The translations under genes were made by a program, and so were the position numbers. From Filibacter tadaridae (lineage in GTDB: Bacteria; Bacillota; Bacilli; Bacillales_A; Planococcaceae): DNA of 64,000 bases. A model generated the notes under the pieces. That model was given only the letters and a program-made list of their open reading frames with translations, had not been told where the DNA came from and made no database searches. Numbering within the stretch: position 1 is the first letter of the stretch; each line of letters starts with the position of its first letter. The stretch lies in assembly GCF_900609045.1 (NCBI RefSeq), contig NZ_UXAV01000042.1, forward strand, positions 124,001 through 188,000, in the 5' to 3' direction. Shown piece after piece: positions 53,192-62,150 of this stretch.

Positions 53192-54502
53192 TCAGCTTCT
53201 TGCTCTTGTGATTAGTCGAATCGGCGTTCCTTCAAAACCGAATGACTCGCGTAATCGATTTTGTAAAAAACGTTCATAAGAGAAATGCATCAATTCCGGT
53301 TCATTGACGAAGACAACGAACGTTGGCGGCTTGACAGCAACTTGAGTCGCATAATAGATACGCAATCTTTTCCCTTTGCTTGTAGGAGCCGGATTTCTTG
53401 CGACAGCATCTTCAACAACTTCATTCAGTACACTTGACTGGATACGGAATGCATGATTATCACTGATCAATTTCACTTTTTCAAACAATGTATTCACACG
53501 CTGTTTTGTTTTTGCTGAAACAAAAGCGACAGGTGCATAGTCAAGAAACAGGAAGCTTTCCCGTATGTCAGTTGTGAATTTTTTCATCGTCTTATCGTCT
53601 TTTTCGACAGCATCCCATTTATTCACGACGAACATAACGCCTTTTCCAGCATCCTCAGCAAATCCGGCAATTCGCTTGTCCATTTCACGAATGCCTTCTT
53701 CACCGTTAAGGACGATGAGTACGACGTCTGATCGATCGATGGCTTTCAGTGCACGTAACACACTATATTTCTCCATGTTTTCGTATACTTTACCTTTTTT
53801 ACGCATTCCTGCTGTATCGATGATTTTATACTTTTGTCCTTCATACTCGTAGGACGTGTCGATGGCGTCAGTTGTCGTACCAGCTACGTCACTGACGATA
53901 ACCCGATCCTCGCCTAGAAACGCATTAACAAGTGAAGATTTACCGACGTTCGGTCTGCCAATCAAAGAAAAACGGATGACATCTTCTTCAATTTCTTCCG
54001 CACCTTCCAACGGGAAACTTTCAGCGACTTTATCCAAAAGGTCACCAAGGCCAAGACCATGAGAACCTGAAATCGGGAATGGATCTCCAAAACCAAGTGC
54101 GTAGAAATCATAAATCATATCTCTCATATCGGGATTATCAACCTTATTTACTGCCAACACGATAGGTTTGTTCGTTTTGTATAAAATCTTGGCAACTTGC
54201 TCATCCGCATCAGTAACACCTTCACGTCCATTAGTTAGGAAGATGATAACGTCCGCTTCATCGATTGCGATTTCCGCTTGCAAACGAATCTGTTCAAGAA
54301 AGGGCTCATTACTGATATCTATTCCTCCTGTGTCGATGAGGTTAAATTCGTGACTGAGCCAATCTGCAGAACTATAAATGCGATCCCGGGTTACACCTGC
54401 TACATCTTCAACAATCGAAATTCGTTCACCAACGATCCGGTTGAATATTGTCGATTTCCCCACATTCGGCCTACCGACTATTGCTACTGTTGGTTTCGTC
54501 AT
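53192..54502 (-). CDS. der: Ribosome-assembly GTPase Der (EngA)
   Basis: A 436-residue protein with two GTPase domains and a C-terminal KH-like domain; needed for 50S assembly. The first P-loop is [15 protein letters not shown] (about residue 8), the second [15 protein letters not shown] (about 182); switch motifs DTGG and DTAGMR and NKVD/NKWD follow. ATG 54502 gives the family length; an ATG two codons earlier is equally possible by spacing. Confidence 0.97.
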   Translation of the reverse strand: MTKPTVAIVGRPNVGKSTIFNRIVGERISIVEDVAGVTRDRIYSSADWLSHEFNLIDTGGIDISNEPFLEQIRLQAEIAIDEADVIIFLTNGREGVTDADEQVAKILYKTNKPIVLAVNKVDNPDMRDMIYDFYALGFGDPFPISGSHGLGLGDLLDKVAESFPLEGAEEIEEDVIRFSLIGRPNVGKSSLVNAFLGEDRVIVSDVAGTTTDAIDTSYEYEGQKYKIIDTAGMRKKGKVYENMEKYSVLRALKAIDRSDVVLIVLNGEEGIREMDKRIAGFAEDAGKGVMFVVNKWDAVEKDDKTMKKFTTDIRESFLFLDYAPVAFVSAKTKQRVNTLFEKVKLISDNHAFRIQSSVLNEVVEDAVARNPAPTSKGKRLRIYYATQVAVKPPTFVVFVNEPELMHFSYERFLQNRLRESFGFEGTPIRLITRARS

Positions 54503-54543
54503 AATCATACATCCTTCCAGCTTATCTTCTGCATATTATACAC

Positions 54544-54580
54544 AAAAAAAGATGATGGTGCTCGATTAAGCACCATCATC
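54544..54580 (-). terminator. Terminator of ypfD
   Basis: GATGATGGTGCT and AGCACCATCATC form a perfect 12-bp stem followed by seven T on the minus strand. Confidence 0.93.
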
Positions 54581-54619
54581 CATACAAGTGTATCTATTTT
54601 ACAACCACTTGACTTAGGA

Positions 54620-55762
54620 TTATTTCGAGAAATTCTTTAATTGGTCTCCAATAACATCACTTATCGAAAAGCCTTTTGATTCTTCTGGCATTTCATAATC
54701 GCCGTAGGAATTGTCATCTTCCTTGGCAATAAGGTCTTTTATACTTAAAGAGATACGTTTTTCATCTACATTTACATCCAGGACTTTAATATTCACTTTC
54801 TGCCCTTCTTGTAATACCTCATTCGGCGTACCTATATGTTGATGTGCGATTCGAGAAATGTGGACGAGCCCCTCAACTCCAGGGAATACCTCTACAAAAG
54901 CTCCATAGGATACTAATCTCTTTACAGTTCCCTCAAGCGATGATCCGATAATTGCTTTTTCCTCGATTCCTTGCCAAGGTCCAGCCAATGTCTCTTTAAT
55001 AGACAGGGAAATTCTTTCGGCATCACGATCGATTGATAATACTTTAACAGTTACTTTGTCGCCTTCTTTGAGTACATCTGAAACTTTTTCAATATGTTCA
55101 TGTGACAATTGTGATATATGAACAAGCCCATCTACACCACCAATGTCTACGAACGCACCAAATGATGCAAGACGTTGAACCGTACCCTCAATCACTTGTC
55201 CCTCGTGTATATCATTTAGTACATCTTCTTTCTTAGAATCTTTCTCTTCTTGGATAACAGCTCGGTGCGAAAGAATGAGACGGTTTTTTTCTTTATCCAT
55301 TTCAACGATTTTGAACGTCATCATTCTACCTTTGTATTCCTCAAATGATTCAACAAAGAACTCTTCTACAAGTGAAGCGGGAATGAATCCGCGTACGCCT
55401 AGATCGACGACCAGTCCACCCTTAACAACATCTTTCACTTCAGTTTCTATAGTTTCTTTCGTGTTGAACTTTTCCTCAAGCGAGTCCCACGCATCTTCAG
55501 CATCAACTTTCCTTTTTGACAAAACGTAGTTCTCTTCTTCAACTTTCAGGATGATAAGTTCAAGCTCTTCACCTTCACTAACTGCGTCAGAAGCTTTTTC
55601 AATATGCAAGCTCGATAGCTCACTAATAGGAATGACGCCGTCAAATGGTGCACCTGGAATTTCAACAGTCACGGACTTATCTTCAATTTTTGTAACCTTT
55701 CCTGTAACACGGCTACCTTCATTAAATTCGATTCCTGTATCTACATTCATTTCTTCAGACAT
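54620..55762 (-). CDS. ypfD: S1-domain protein YpfD (ribosomal protein S1 homologue)
   Basis: A 380-residue protein with four S1 RNA-binding domains. Repeats share [47 protein letters not shown] and [27 protein letters not shown]. Shorter than six-domain S1 of Escherichia coli. Bacillus relatives bind mRNA/ribosomes loosely; not shown essential. GGAGGAGG lies 7 bases before ATG 55762; the longer frame to 55816 crosses a non-coding leader. Confidence 0.92.
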   Translation of the reverse strand: MSEEMNVDTGIEFNEGSRVTGKVTKIEDKSVTVEIPGAPFDGVIPISELSSLHIEKASDAVSEGEELELIILKVEEENYVLSKRKVDAEDAWDSLEEKFNTKETIETEVKDVVKGGLVVDLGVRGFIPASLVEEFFVESFEEYKGRMMTFKIVEMDKEKNRLILSHRAVIQEEKDSKKEDVLNDIHEGQVIEGTVQRLASFGAFVDIGGVDGLVHISQLSHEHIEKVSDVLKEGDKVTVKVLSIDRDAERISLSIKETLAGPWQGIEEKAIIGSSLEGTVKRLVSYGAFVEVFPGVEGLVHISRIAHQHIGTPNEVLQEGQKVNIKVLDVNVDEKRISLSIKDLIAKEDDNSYGDYEMPEESKGFSISDVIGDQLKNFSK

Positions 55763-55843
55763 ATGTAGTCCTCCTCCATTAAGAATCCTACTTCTATAAT
55801 ATGCGAAACTGTCCATAAAAACAAAATATTACACTTATAAGAG

Positions 55844-56425
55844 TTATTTGTTCAACTCTATCAACTTACGTATTTCATCCATAATCACTGCTGTTACCTC
55901 TTCAGATGAAGCTCTTTTTTCACGATAAATCGTCATATCCATCGGTTTTCCATAAACAACTTTTAGTTTCCTAAAAGGTTTATAAGGACCGATGATGGCA
56001 CAAGGCATTACAACCGCTTCTCCTTTTAATGCGAAAAATCCAGCCCCAGCTAGACCTTCCCTGAGTTCTCCAGTCTTACTCCTTGTCCCTTCCGGAAATA
56101 ATCCTACAACTTGGCCGGATTTTAATATCTTGATTGTTTTACGGAAAGCTTCGCGGTCACTCATTCCACGTTTAACGGGAAATGCATGTACATTCGGAAG
56201 TACACTTTTTAATACAGGCATTTTGAAAAGCTCTTCTTTTGCCATGAAATGGACGGGACGCGGACATGTTATACCGACAACAGGCGGGTCAAAGTTTTCG
56301 ATATGATTCGAACAAAGGAGCACGCCTCCCTCTTTCGGGAAGTTTTCTTTACCAATCACCTTAATTCCATACAGCGGATAAAAAACAACACTACATAGAA
56401 ACTTACCAAGAGGATATAAATTCAT
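55844..56425 (-). CDS. plsC: 1-acylglycerol-3-phosphate acyltransferase family (PlsC-like)
   Basis: A 193-residue acyltransferase. The catalytic NHIENFD fits H-x4-D (about residue 42), and FPEGTRSKTGEL is the glycerophosphate-binding motif. One hydrophobic N-terminal segment anchors it to the membrane. It should acylate lysophosphatidic acid. It overlaps cmk by 4 bp and precedes ypfD, so cmk-plsC-ypfD look co-transcribed. Confidence 0.92.
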   Translation of the reverse strand: MNLYPLGKFLCSVVFYPLYGIKVIGKENFPKEGGVLLCSNHIENFDPPVVGITCPRPVHFMAKEELFKMPVLKSVLPNVHAFPVKRGMSDREAFRKTIKILKSGQVVGLFPEGTRSKTGELREGLAGAGFFALKGEAVVMPCAIIGPYKPFRKLKVVYGKPMDMTIYREKRASSEEVTAVIMDEIRKLIELNK

Positions 56426-57099
56426 CGGCGTATACCCGCTTCTGCAAGTTTACTAATCTTTCCCGCCACTTCCTCTATAGTCATTTGTGTCGTGTCAATT
56501 AAAAATGCATCCTCCGCCTGCTTAAGCGGCGAAACTACTCTTTCACTATCAGCACGGTCCCGTTCACTTATCTCTGCCTTTAATTGTTCAAGCGATGATG
56601 TAATTCCACGCTTTTCATTTTCAATGTGACGCCGCAATGCCCTTTCCTCTACGGAGGCAGTCATAAAAATTTTCAATTCCGCATCGGGTAATACCGCTGT
56701 TCCAATATCACGGCCATCCATGACAACACCTGTTCCTTCACTAAGTTCACGTTGCTTTTCGACCATACGTTTTCTAACTCCCTCATGTGTGGCAGCAGCT
56801 GAAACATACCGCGTTACGCCTTCAGATCGAATTGCATCTGTAACATCTCGTCCATCCATTATGACAGATTGTACGACAGTGGAAGGTAAGAGGATAATTT
56901 CCGTTTCTTTGAGTAAATTCTCCAATGCATCCCCGTCGTTAATATCTATGCCCTGTTCAATTGCTTTATGCGTAAGTGCACGATACATCGCCCCTGTGTC
57001 AATATACGTATACCCTAATTTTTCCGCTGTAATTTTAGCAATGGTACTCTTTCCTGCCGCAGCAGGCCCATCAATTGCGATTTGTATCCCTTTAACCAT
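56422..57099 (-). CDS. cmk: Cytidylate kinase
   Basis: A 225-residue (d)CMP kinase. The P-loop is IDGPAAAGKSTIAK, YIDTGAMYRALT binds the nucleotide, and VMDGRDIGTAVLPDAELKIFMTAS and ERDRADSERVVSPL hold conserved Asp/Arg residues. GGGGG lies 8 bases before ATG 57099; the frame is open to 57120. Its promoter (TGATACAAT) abuts the tandem repeats. Confidence 0.97.
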   Translation of the reverse strand: MVKGIQIAIDGPAAAGKSTIAKITAEKLGYTYIDTGAMYRALTHKAIEQGIDINDGDALENLLKETEIILLPSTVVQSVIMDGRDVTDAIRSEGVTRYVSAAATHEGVRKRMVEKQRELSEGTGVVMDGRDIGTAVLPDAELKIFMTASVEERALRRHIENEKRGITSSLEQLKAEISERDRADSERVVSPLKQAEDAFLIDTTQMTIEEVAGKISKLAEAGIRR

Positions 57100-57129
57100 C
57101 TCATCAACCCCCGTTATCAATTCGACAAT

Positions 57130-57138
57130 ATTGTATCA
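57130..57138 (-). promoter_or_regulatory. Extended -10 promoter of cmk
   Basis: Minus-strand TGATACAAT, about 32 bp before cmk. Any -35 contact would fall inside the adjacent repeat. Confidence 0.45.
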
Positions 57139-57258
57139 CAAGAAAAGCGACAACGCCTGATTAGGGGCGACAGGCATAAGACAGCACGGAAATGTGGCGC
57201 ACTTTGCCACATAGCCGGGATGGCTTATGACCCGAGCCCCTAGGCGTTGGAGCTAGAC
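57139..57258. repeat. 120-bp palindromic intergenic repeat, copy A
   Basis: Begins CAAGAAAAGCGACAACGCC and ends GGCGTTGGAGCTAGAC. It can fold as one long interrupted hairpin: AACGCCT...AGGGGC with GCCCCTAGGCGTT, GCATAAG with CTTATG, and GTGGC with GCCAC at the tip. Nearly identical to copy B, 2 bp away. Together they fill most of the 322-bp gap between ypfA and cmk. The ends resemble intergenic repeats I know from Bacillaceae genomes. Confidence 0.85.
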
Positions 57259-57260
57259 AT

Positions 57261-57380
57261 CAAGAAAAGCGACAGCGCCTTGAAAGGGGCGACAGGCATA
57301 AGACAGCACGGAAGTGTGGCGCTCTTTGCCACATAGCCGGGATGGCTTATGTCCCGAGCCCCTAGGCGTTCAAGCTAGAC
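57261..57380. repeat. 120-bp palindromic intergenic repeat, copy B
   Basis: Same orientation and length as copy A, differing at about ten positions by eye, mostly near the two ends and in the tip loop. Some differences are matched on the other arm, for example GCGCCTTGAA against TTCAAG at the far end, so the stem is kept. Confidence 0.85.
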
Positions 57381-57385
57381 AACAC

Positions 57386-57420
57386 GAAAAGGGAAAGTCT
57401 TGAACTTACAGACTTCCCCC
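57386..57420 (-). terminator. Terminator of ypfA
   Basis: Minus-strand GGGGAAGTCT pairs with AGACTTTCCC and is followed by TTTTCG; it begins directly after the ypfA stop. Confidence 0.8.
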
Positions 57421-57421
57421 T

Positions 57422-58087
57422 TTAAACATCCTTAACAGAATCCCTAATCTTCAACTGTCTTTCAAAACAAAAACGGATGATGGCTTGGCGTTCAAACGTT
57501 CCGATCTTATCGAATTTCAGGGAAGCAATTTTCCGACTATCCTTCTCCCAAATTCGAATAACTTCCGCACCAAGCTTCACATATTTAATCTCTTTATTCA
57601 TATAAGGTAAAGCAAACACAACCGATACAGAATCATCTTCGTTAAAAACTGTTCCCTCAGACAAGTTGATTGCTGCACCACCCGCGCTAAGATCTTCCGC
57701 AACAAGTTGTGTAAATTGACCATTTTTTAAAAGTGCGACGTCAATTGCTGTTCCCACTCTGACAAATTCCCTACGTTGGATTTTAATAAGTTGGTCGTCC
57801 CCAGGATAAGTCAGCTTTAGCATTGATACACCTTGTTTGAGTCGACCACTTACTTCAGTCTCAAATACGTAGGAAGTTTTTAGACTATCTGTAAACGTCA
57901 CGTGCAACTTGGCCCCGTCCATAAAAAAAGCGGTTTTCCCAGTCTCAATATGTGTCGGGTAATCAATCATGATGAAACCTTCACCCATATCAATTACCTT
58001 ACTTTTATATTTATCACTTTCCATTGTAAGATCTTTATCAATTACTATAATTGTTCCCATTGAAAGGAGCATTTTCAACACCGCCAT
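57422..58087 (-). CDS. ypfA: PilZ-domain c-di-GMP receptor YpfA (MotI-like)
   Basis: A 221-residue (or slightly shorter) two-domain protein. An N-terminal YcgR-like beta domain is followed by a PilZ domain with the c-di-GMP motif R-R-E-F-V-R (about residue 115) and the D/N-x-S-x-x-G part SAGGAAINL. The B. subtilis homologue, MotI/DgrA, acts as a c-di-GMP-dependent clutch on the flagellar motor. The start is uncertain: no strong ribosome site precedes the first ATG, and ATGs at 58072 and 58060 are in frame. Confidence 0.85.
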   Translation of the reverse strand: MAVLKMLLSMGTIIVIDKDLTMESDKYKSKVIDMGEGFIMIDYPTHIETGKTAFFMDGAKLHVTFTDSLKTSYVFETEVSGRLKQGVSMLKLTYPGDDQLIKIQRREFVRVGTAIDVALLKNGQFTQLVAEDLSAGGAAINLSEGTVFNEDDSVSVVFALPYMNKEIKYVKLGAEVIRIWEKDSRKIASLKFDKIGTFERQAIIRFCFERQLKIRDSVKDV

Positions 58088-58157
58088 CCATAATGTCTTA
58101 AGTTCATTATGTCATGAGCGTGTTAAAATTCCAATGCGGTTTTCAATAAAAAAGTTT

Positions 58158-59441
58158 TTATAGTTTTTCAGTTTTAATCACTTCGGAAGTTTCAGTATCC
58201 ACAATAACTGCATACGTTCCAATTTTCCCGTTCTCCTCATTTGTAACCGTTAAATAATGTGATAATCTTTGCTCTAGCCTATCATTTTCTACATAAGCAA
58301 GTTCATTTTTCATGATTTTCACGTTTGAGTGAAAGAAACTTTTCCAATCAACTTTTTTAATTTCTTGTTTTTTCGTATTTTCTTTTCGAATATACTCCGA
58401 GGCATCTAAACCGATTACTCCGGCATTGTCCTTCGCGACCTTCAAGTGGATTACATCAGAAAATACTTTTGCATCATATTCGGGTTCAACTCGGACATAA
58501 ACCAAATGCCATGCTGTGTGGTTTTCTCTTGCCTCTTCGAAAACAACGTCTTTATAGTCGGCTTCCAAAAGAAACTTTTCCGTCTTTTTCTTAATTTCTT
58601 CAAACGGAAGGCTCTCTTTTCCAAATGGTCGTTCGGCAAGATAGGATAAGATGTGCCCGCCTTTTTCTGTTATGTCGATATAACCAATCGTTTGGTTTTC
58701 CGAAAAACGGATATGATAAAATGGGTAGGGTGAGCCAGGCTTGCTTTTTTCAACACCGATAATATCATTGGAAACAGACGGAAAAAACTTTTTAAAACGA
58801 TCTACAGCTTCATCACTTGTTACTTTAGGATCCTCTAAATTTCGCAGTTCTTTTTTCTTCATCGAGTCGGATTCGCTGGCAGTCAAAGGGAAGTCACTCT
58901 CTGTATATTGTTTTACTGCGGTTCCCATGCCAGACCAATCATGTTCCGAATGAGCAGAGTCGAGCCTTTTATTCCAATCTTTAATGGATAATTTCCCACT
59001 CACCATACCCGCAGTCGCTACTTGCCACTCACTAGCAAGTTCATCCAGATTTTTTGAAGCCTGCGACATGACTTTGTGATACTCTTCATAATCTCCATCA
59101 CGATCGGATCCCTTAGCGTAATTACCAAGTCTCCCCAAGTAGTTCATCCAAGATGTTGAAAAACTTGGGTCAAGCGGTAACGATGCTACTGAGTTTTTAA
59201 TGTCGGAAGATAAGCGCCAAATATCTTCACGTGCTTTTTCCGAGCCATCCGTTTCGTTAAATAATAATGTTTTTTTAACTGCTGTATCCAATTCTTCCAG
59301 TTTTTCCGATGCATCTGTCATTTTTTTCGCATACTGACCGCTGAGTGCAATTGCTAAATTATCACTTTCAGTCACTTTTCCATACGAAAAAATTGCCAGG
59401 GCTGCAAAAGCATATGCTAAGATAAAAACTATTTTTTTCAT
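58158..59441 (-). CDS. ypeB: Germination protein YpeB
   Basis: A 427-residue spore inner-membrane protein needed to hold and control SleB. One N-terminal membrane helix (KKIVFILAYAFAALAIFSYG), a helical N-terminal domain, then PepSY repeats (EAVDRFKKFFPSVSND; IGYIDITEKGGHILSYLAERPFG; and the C-terminal EETSEV end). It follows sleB, the usual bicistron. The start is odd: no normal Shine-Dalgarno precedes ATG 59441 or the GTG at 59459, while GGGAGGG at 59493-59500 lies upstream of in-frame ATC 59483. Confidence 0.92.
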   Translation of the reverse strand: MKKIVFILAYAFAALAIFSYGKVTESDNLAIALSGQYAKKMTDASEKLEELDTAVKKTLLFNETDGSEKAREDIWRLSSDIKNSVASLPLDPSFSTSWMNYLGRLGNYAKGSDRDGDYEEYHKVMSQASKNLDELASEWQVATAGMVSGKLSIKDWNKRLDSAHSEHDWSGMGTAVKQYTESDFPLTASESDSMKKKELRNLEDPKVTSDEAVDRFKKFFPSVSNDIIGVEKSKPGSPYPFYHIRFSENQTIGYIDITEKGGHILSYLAERPFGKESLPFEEIKKKTEKFLLEADYKDVVFEEARENHTAWHLVYVRVEPEYDAKVFSDVIHLKVAKDNAGVIGLDASEYIRKENTKKQEIKKVDWKSFFHSNVKIMKNELAYVENDRLEQRLSHYLTVTNEENGKIGTYAVIVDTETSEVIKTEKL

Positions 59442-59531
59442 AACACGGCTACATATCACTGAGTATCTGTTTGGTCCAGTGATTTTCGCCTACCCTCCCT
59501 ACTAATGAATTTCCTACATAATCACAAAATA

Positions 59532-60332
59532 TTACATACAAAAAATATGTGCGCCAATTTTTTTAATTTGCGGTCTTGACCAAATCCACTCACTTGTTGC
59601 TGTTATTGGGTTAAAGTAATAAATCGCGTTTTCGGTTGGGTCCCATCCATTTATTGCGTCTAAAACAGCCTCTTTTGCGCGTTTATTAGGTGTTAACCAT
59701 ATTTGACCATCAGCCACTGCGGTAAACGCACCTGGTTGGAATATGACCCCTCCTACAGAATCTGGGAATTCGGGGTGTTCGATTCGATTTAAAATGACTG
59801 CTGCCACTGCAACTTGTCCTTCATATGGTTCACCACGCGACTCTCCGTAAACCGCGTTAGCAATCAATTTCAAATCCCGGTCTGAATATTTAGAGGGCAG
59901 TTGTATATTTTCTTTTTTTCCAGCTCCCTTTTTTCCAGCTCCTTTTTTCACCTGTGACGCAAGGGGTGTTCCACCGTAATGTGTAAATTTATTTCCTTTT
60001 TTGATATTATCCTTTACAAACTTTTCATTGTACTGAGAAACATCGGCCAATTTCTTTTTTGTTGACGTCCCTGCGATTCCATCGACTGGCAGCCCATATT
60101 TTTCCTGAAAGTTACGGAGTGCCCAATAGGTTCCATAGCCAAACTCTCCATCAATTTCTCCTTTATAAAAACTGATATACTGGAGTCTTGACTGGAGTTC
60201 AATTACGTCATCGCCTAAGGCTCCTCGAGCAATCTGTTGAGAGCTAAACGCACCTGTATGAACTGGTGAAGTAACATAGACACAGCCAAGAAATAAAACA
60301 ATCGTCAATACACGAATCATTACTTTTTTCAC
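59532..60332 (-). CDS. sleB: Spore cortex-lytic enzyme SleB
   Basis: A 266-residue lytic transglycosylase that degrades cortex during germination. An N-terminal signal peptide is followed by a peptidoglycan-binding domain (ALGDDVIELQSRLQYISFYKGEIDGEFGYGTYWALRNFQ), a Lys/Gly-rich linker, and the hydrolase_2 domain with catalytic Glu in NAVYGESRGEPYEGQVAVAAVILNR. GTG 60332 follows AAGGAGGA by about 9 bases. Shorter than the B. subtilis enzyme (about 305), mainly in the linker. Confidence 0.96.
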   Translation of the reverse strand: MKKVMIRVLTIVLFLGCVYVTSPVHTGAFSSQQIARGALGDDVIELQSRLQYISFYKGEIDGEFGYGTYWALRNFQEKYGLPVDGIAGTSTKKKLADVSQYNEKFVKDNIKKGNKFTHYGGTPLASQVKKGAGKKGAGKKENIQLPSKYSDRDLKLIANAVYGESRGEPYEGQVAVAAVILNRIEHPEFPDSVGGVIFQPGAFTAVADGQIWLTPNKRAKEAVLDAINGWDPTENAIYYFNPITATSEWIWSRPQIKKIGAHIFCM

Positions 60333-60390
60333 AGATCATTCCTCCTTGTTAATAAGCTTGTCCAATTTAGCGTAAATTATTATTTTCCAT

Positions 60391-60418
60391 AAAAAAAGAT
60401 TCGGTTTTTAACCGAATC
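60391..60418 (-). terminator. Terminator of prsW, overlapping its stop codon
   Basis: GATTCGGTT and AACCGAATC pair around a 3-base loop, followed by seven T on the minus strand. The prsW TGA (60419-60417) lies in the first stem arm. Confidence 0.9.
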
Positions 60419-61100
60419 ATTCACCATTCTTATACGCTCTACGCCTAAACTGTTGCATAGCCAAAGTATGTGCATATTTTACCCGCGTTAGGCTGAACCA
60501 CCAAAGGAACAACATGAACGGAATAATAAGATAGAGCCAAAGATCTTGAACAGCAAGAATGCCATTATACACAAAGTGTAGCCCGTATGGCGCAACAAGA
60601 GCAAAGAAAAGATAATTCTTTTTTTTGGACTCTTCAACAAACTTTGCACGACCGATATAGTATCCCATTACAACTCCAAATAACGCATGGCTTGACACGG
60701 GGAGTAAAGCGCGCATGAATGCCGTATCCGTTCCGAACGTCAACAAATAAATGATATTCTCAACAGTCGCAAAACCAAGTGACACACTTGCGCCGTACAA
60801 AATTCCGTCATAAGCGTCTTCGAACTCCACATGGCGGAAAATCGTGATCAATAAGACAAACCACTTAAAAAACTCTTCCAATCCACTTGTAAAAACAACG
60901 TTTCTAAAAAAGTAGTTAGAAAAAATATTTTCCTCTTCAAAAACATGCTGTATGAACATAATTGGAAAAGTCATTATAGCACCAAATAAAAATGTGTGGA
61001 ATAATGTATGAGATGGTTCTTTTGCAATCTGTTTTCTTAAGTAGAAATAGCTGAAGAGCGCCAATCCCGGCGCAATCGCTATTGTAAGCAATATGAACAT
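60417..61100 (-). CDS. prsW: Intramembrane-type protease PrsW
   Basis: A 227-residue protein with about seven membrane helices. The catalytic pair Glu-Glu is in TSGLEEFFKWFVLL, with later GASVSLGFATVENIIYL and PVSSHALFGVVMGYYIG holding the His. In B. subtilis PrsW makes the first cut of the anti-sigma factor RsiW in response to antimicrobial peptides; the target here is not in the window. GGGAGG lies about 7 bases before ATG 61100. Confidence 0.93.
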   Translation of the reverse strand: MFILLTIAIAPGLALFSYFYLRKQIAKEPSHTLFHTFLFGAIMTFPIMFIQHVFEEENIFSNYFFRNVVFTSGLEEFFKWFVLLITIFRHVEFEDAYDGILYGASVSLGFATVENIIYLLTFGTDTAFMRALLPVSSHALFGVVMGYYIGRAKFVEESKKKNYLFFALVAPYGLHFVYNGILAVQDLWLYLIIPFMLFLWWFSLTRVKYAHTLAMQQFRRRAYKNGE

Positions 61101-61123
61101 AGATGGCCCTCCCATTCCGATTC

Positions 61124-61132
61124 AGTATACCA
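61124..61132 (-). promoter_or_regulatory. Extended -10 promoter of prsW
   Basis: Minus-strand TGGTATACT, an extended -10 about 24 bp before prsW. Confidence 0.4.
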
Positions 61133-61160
61133 TTATTTACAGAAGCCAGGAGGTAATAAT

Positions 61161-62099
61161 TTGAAGAAAAATATACTTCTTATCCATACAGGTGGCACGA
61201 TTTCTATGGAATTGAACGTAGAAACAGGCGGGGTCATTCTAAGTGCCGCGAACCCACTTGCAATGGAGATTGATAAGATTCAGCAATTTGCACACATCAC
61301 GGAATTGGAAGCATTTAACTTACCTTCACCACACATTACACATGAGCATATGCTTCAGCTCAGAGATATAATTGTAAATCAGACAATGAATCGTGAATTT
61401 GACGGGGTTGTAGTCACCCACGGGACTGATACACTTGAAGAGACTGCTTATTTCTTGGAACTTTCAACGAACTTTGAATTCCCTATCGTATTGACGGGGG
61501 CGATGCGATCGTCAAATGAAATTGGAGCCGATGGCGTTTATAATCTCATGTCTGCAGTTCGTGTAGCAGCTTCGGATGGTGCGGATAACAAAGGCGTTCT
61601 CGTTGTATTGAATGATGAGATCCATACAGCGACGAACGTGACGAAAACGCATTCCAGTAGTGTTTCCACATTCCAAAGCCCGCAATACGGACCGATTGGT
61701 ATTGTAACTAAATCAGCTATCCATTTCCATCACGCACCTTTATCACGTGCATACCTTCCCGTGACTGTTATTAACAAAAAAGTGACCATGTTTAAAATTT
61801 ACGCTGGCATGGAAACTGATTTGCTGATTTCCGCCTCAAATCTAGGTTATGATGGAATTGTACTTGAAGGACTTGGACAAGGTAATGTCCCTCCTGCACT
61901 ATTAGTAGGTCTACGGCATCTGTTGAATGCTGGCATCCCTATAGTTCTTGTTTCCCGTTGCTTCAATGGAATTGCCCAAGATATTTATGCGTACGAAGGC
62001 GGCGGGAAAATGCTGAAAGATATGGGCATTCGCTTTGAAAATGGCCTTAGTGGTCAAAAAGCACGAATTAAGTTATTGCTAGAACTTTGCGCAATCTAA
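61161..62099 (+). CDS. ansA: L-asparaginase
   Basis: A 312-residue cytoplasmic type I asparaginase converting asparagine to aspartate and ammonia. The first catalytic Thr is in LIHTGGTISM (about residue 12), the second with Asp in GVVVTHGTDTLEETAYF, and the Lys in THSSSVSTFQSP neighbourhood. The start is TTG, 7 bases after AGGAGGT. It has its own terminator. Divergent from prsW. Confidence 0.95.
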   Translation: MKKNILLIHTGGTISMELNVETGGVILSAANPLAMEIDKIQQFAHITELEAFNLPSPHITHEHMLQLRDIIVNQTMNREFDGVVVTHGTDTLEETAYFLELSTNFEFPIVLTGAMRSSNEIGADGVYNLMSAVRVAASDGADNKGVLVVLNDEIHTATNVTKTHSSSVSTFQSPQYGPIGIVTKSAIHFHHAPLSRAYLPVTVINKKVTMFKIYAGMETDLLISASNLGYDGIVLEGLGQGNVPPALLVGLRHLLNAGIPIVLVSRCFNGIAQDIYAYEGGGKMLKDMGIRFENGLSGQKARIKLLLELCAI

Positions 62100-62149
62100 A
62101 AATACTGTTTCTTCAGCTGAGTTTAGTACAGCTGTAGAAACAGTATTTC
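62100..62149. terminator. Terminator between ansA and ypdA
   Basis: AAATACTGTTTCT and AGAAACAGTATTT form a 13-bp stem, with an inner CAGCTG/CAGCT pairing, then CTTTAATTTCTTT. The two genes converge here. Confidence 0.85.
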
Positions 62150-62150
62150 T

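Noticed and set aside
57139..57380. CRISPR array
   Set aside because: Only two long near-identical units separated by 2 bp, with no spacers and no cas genes.
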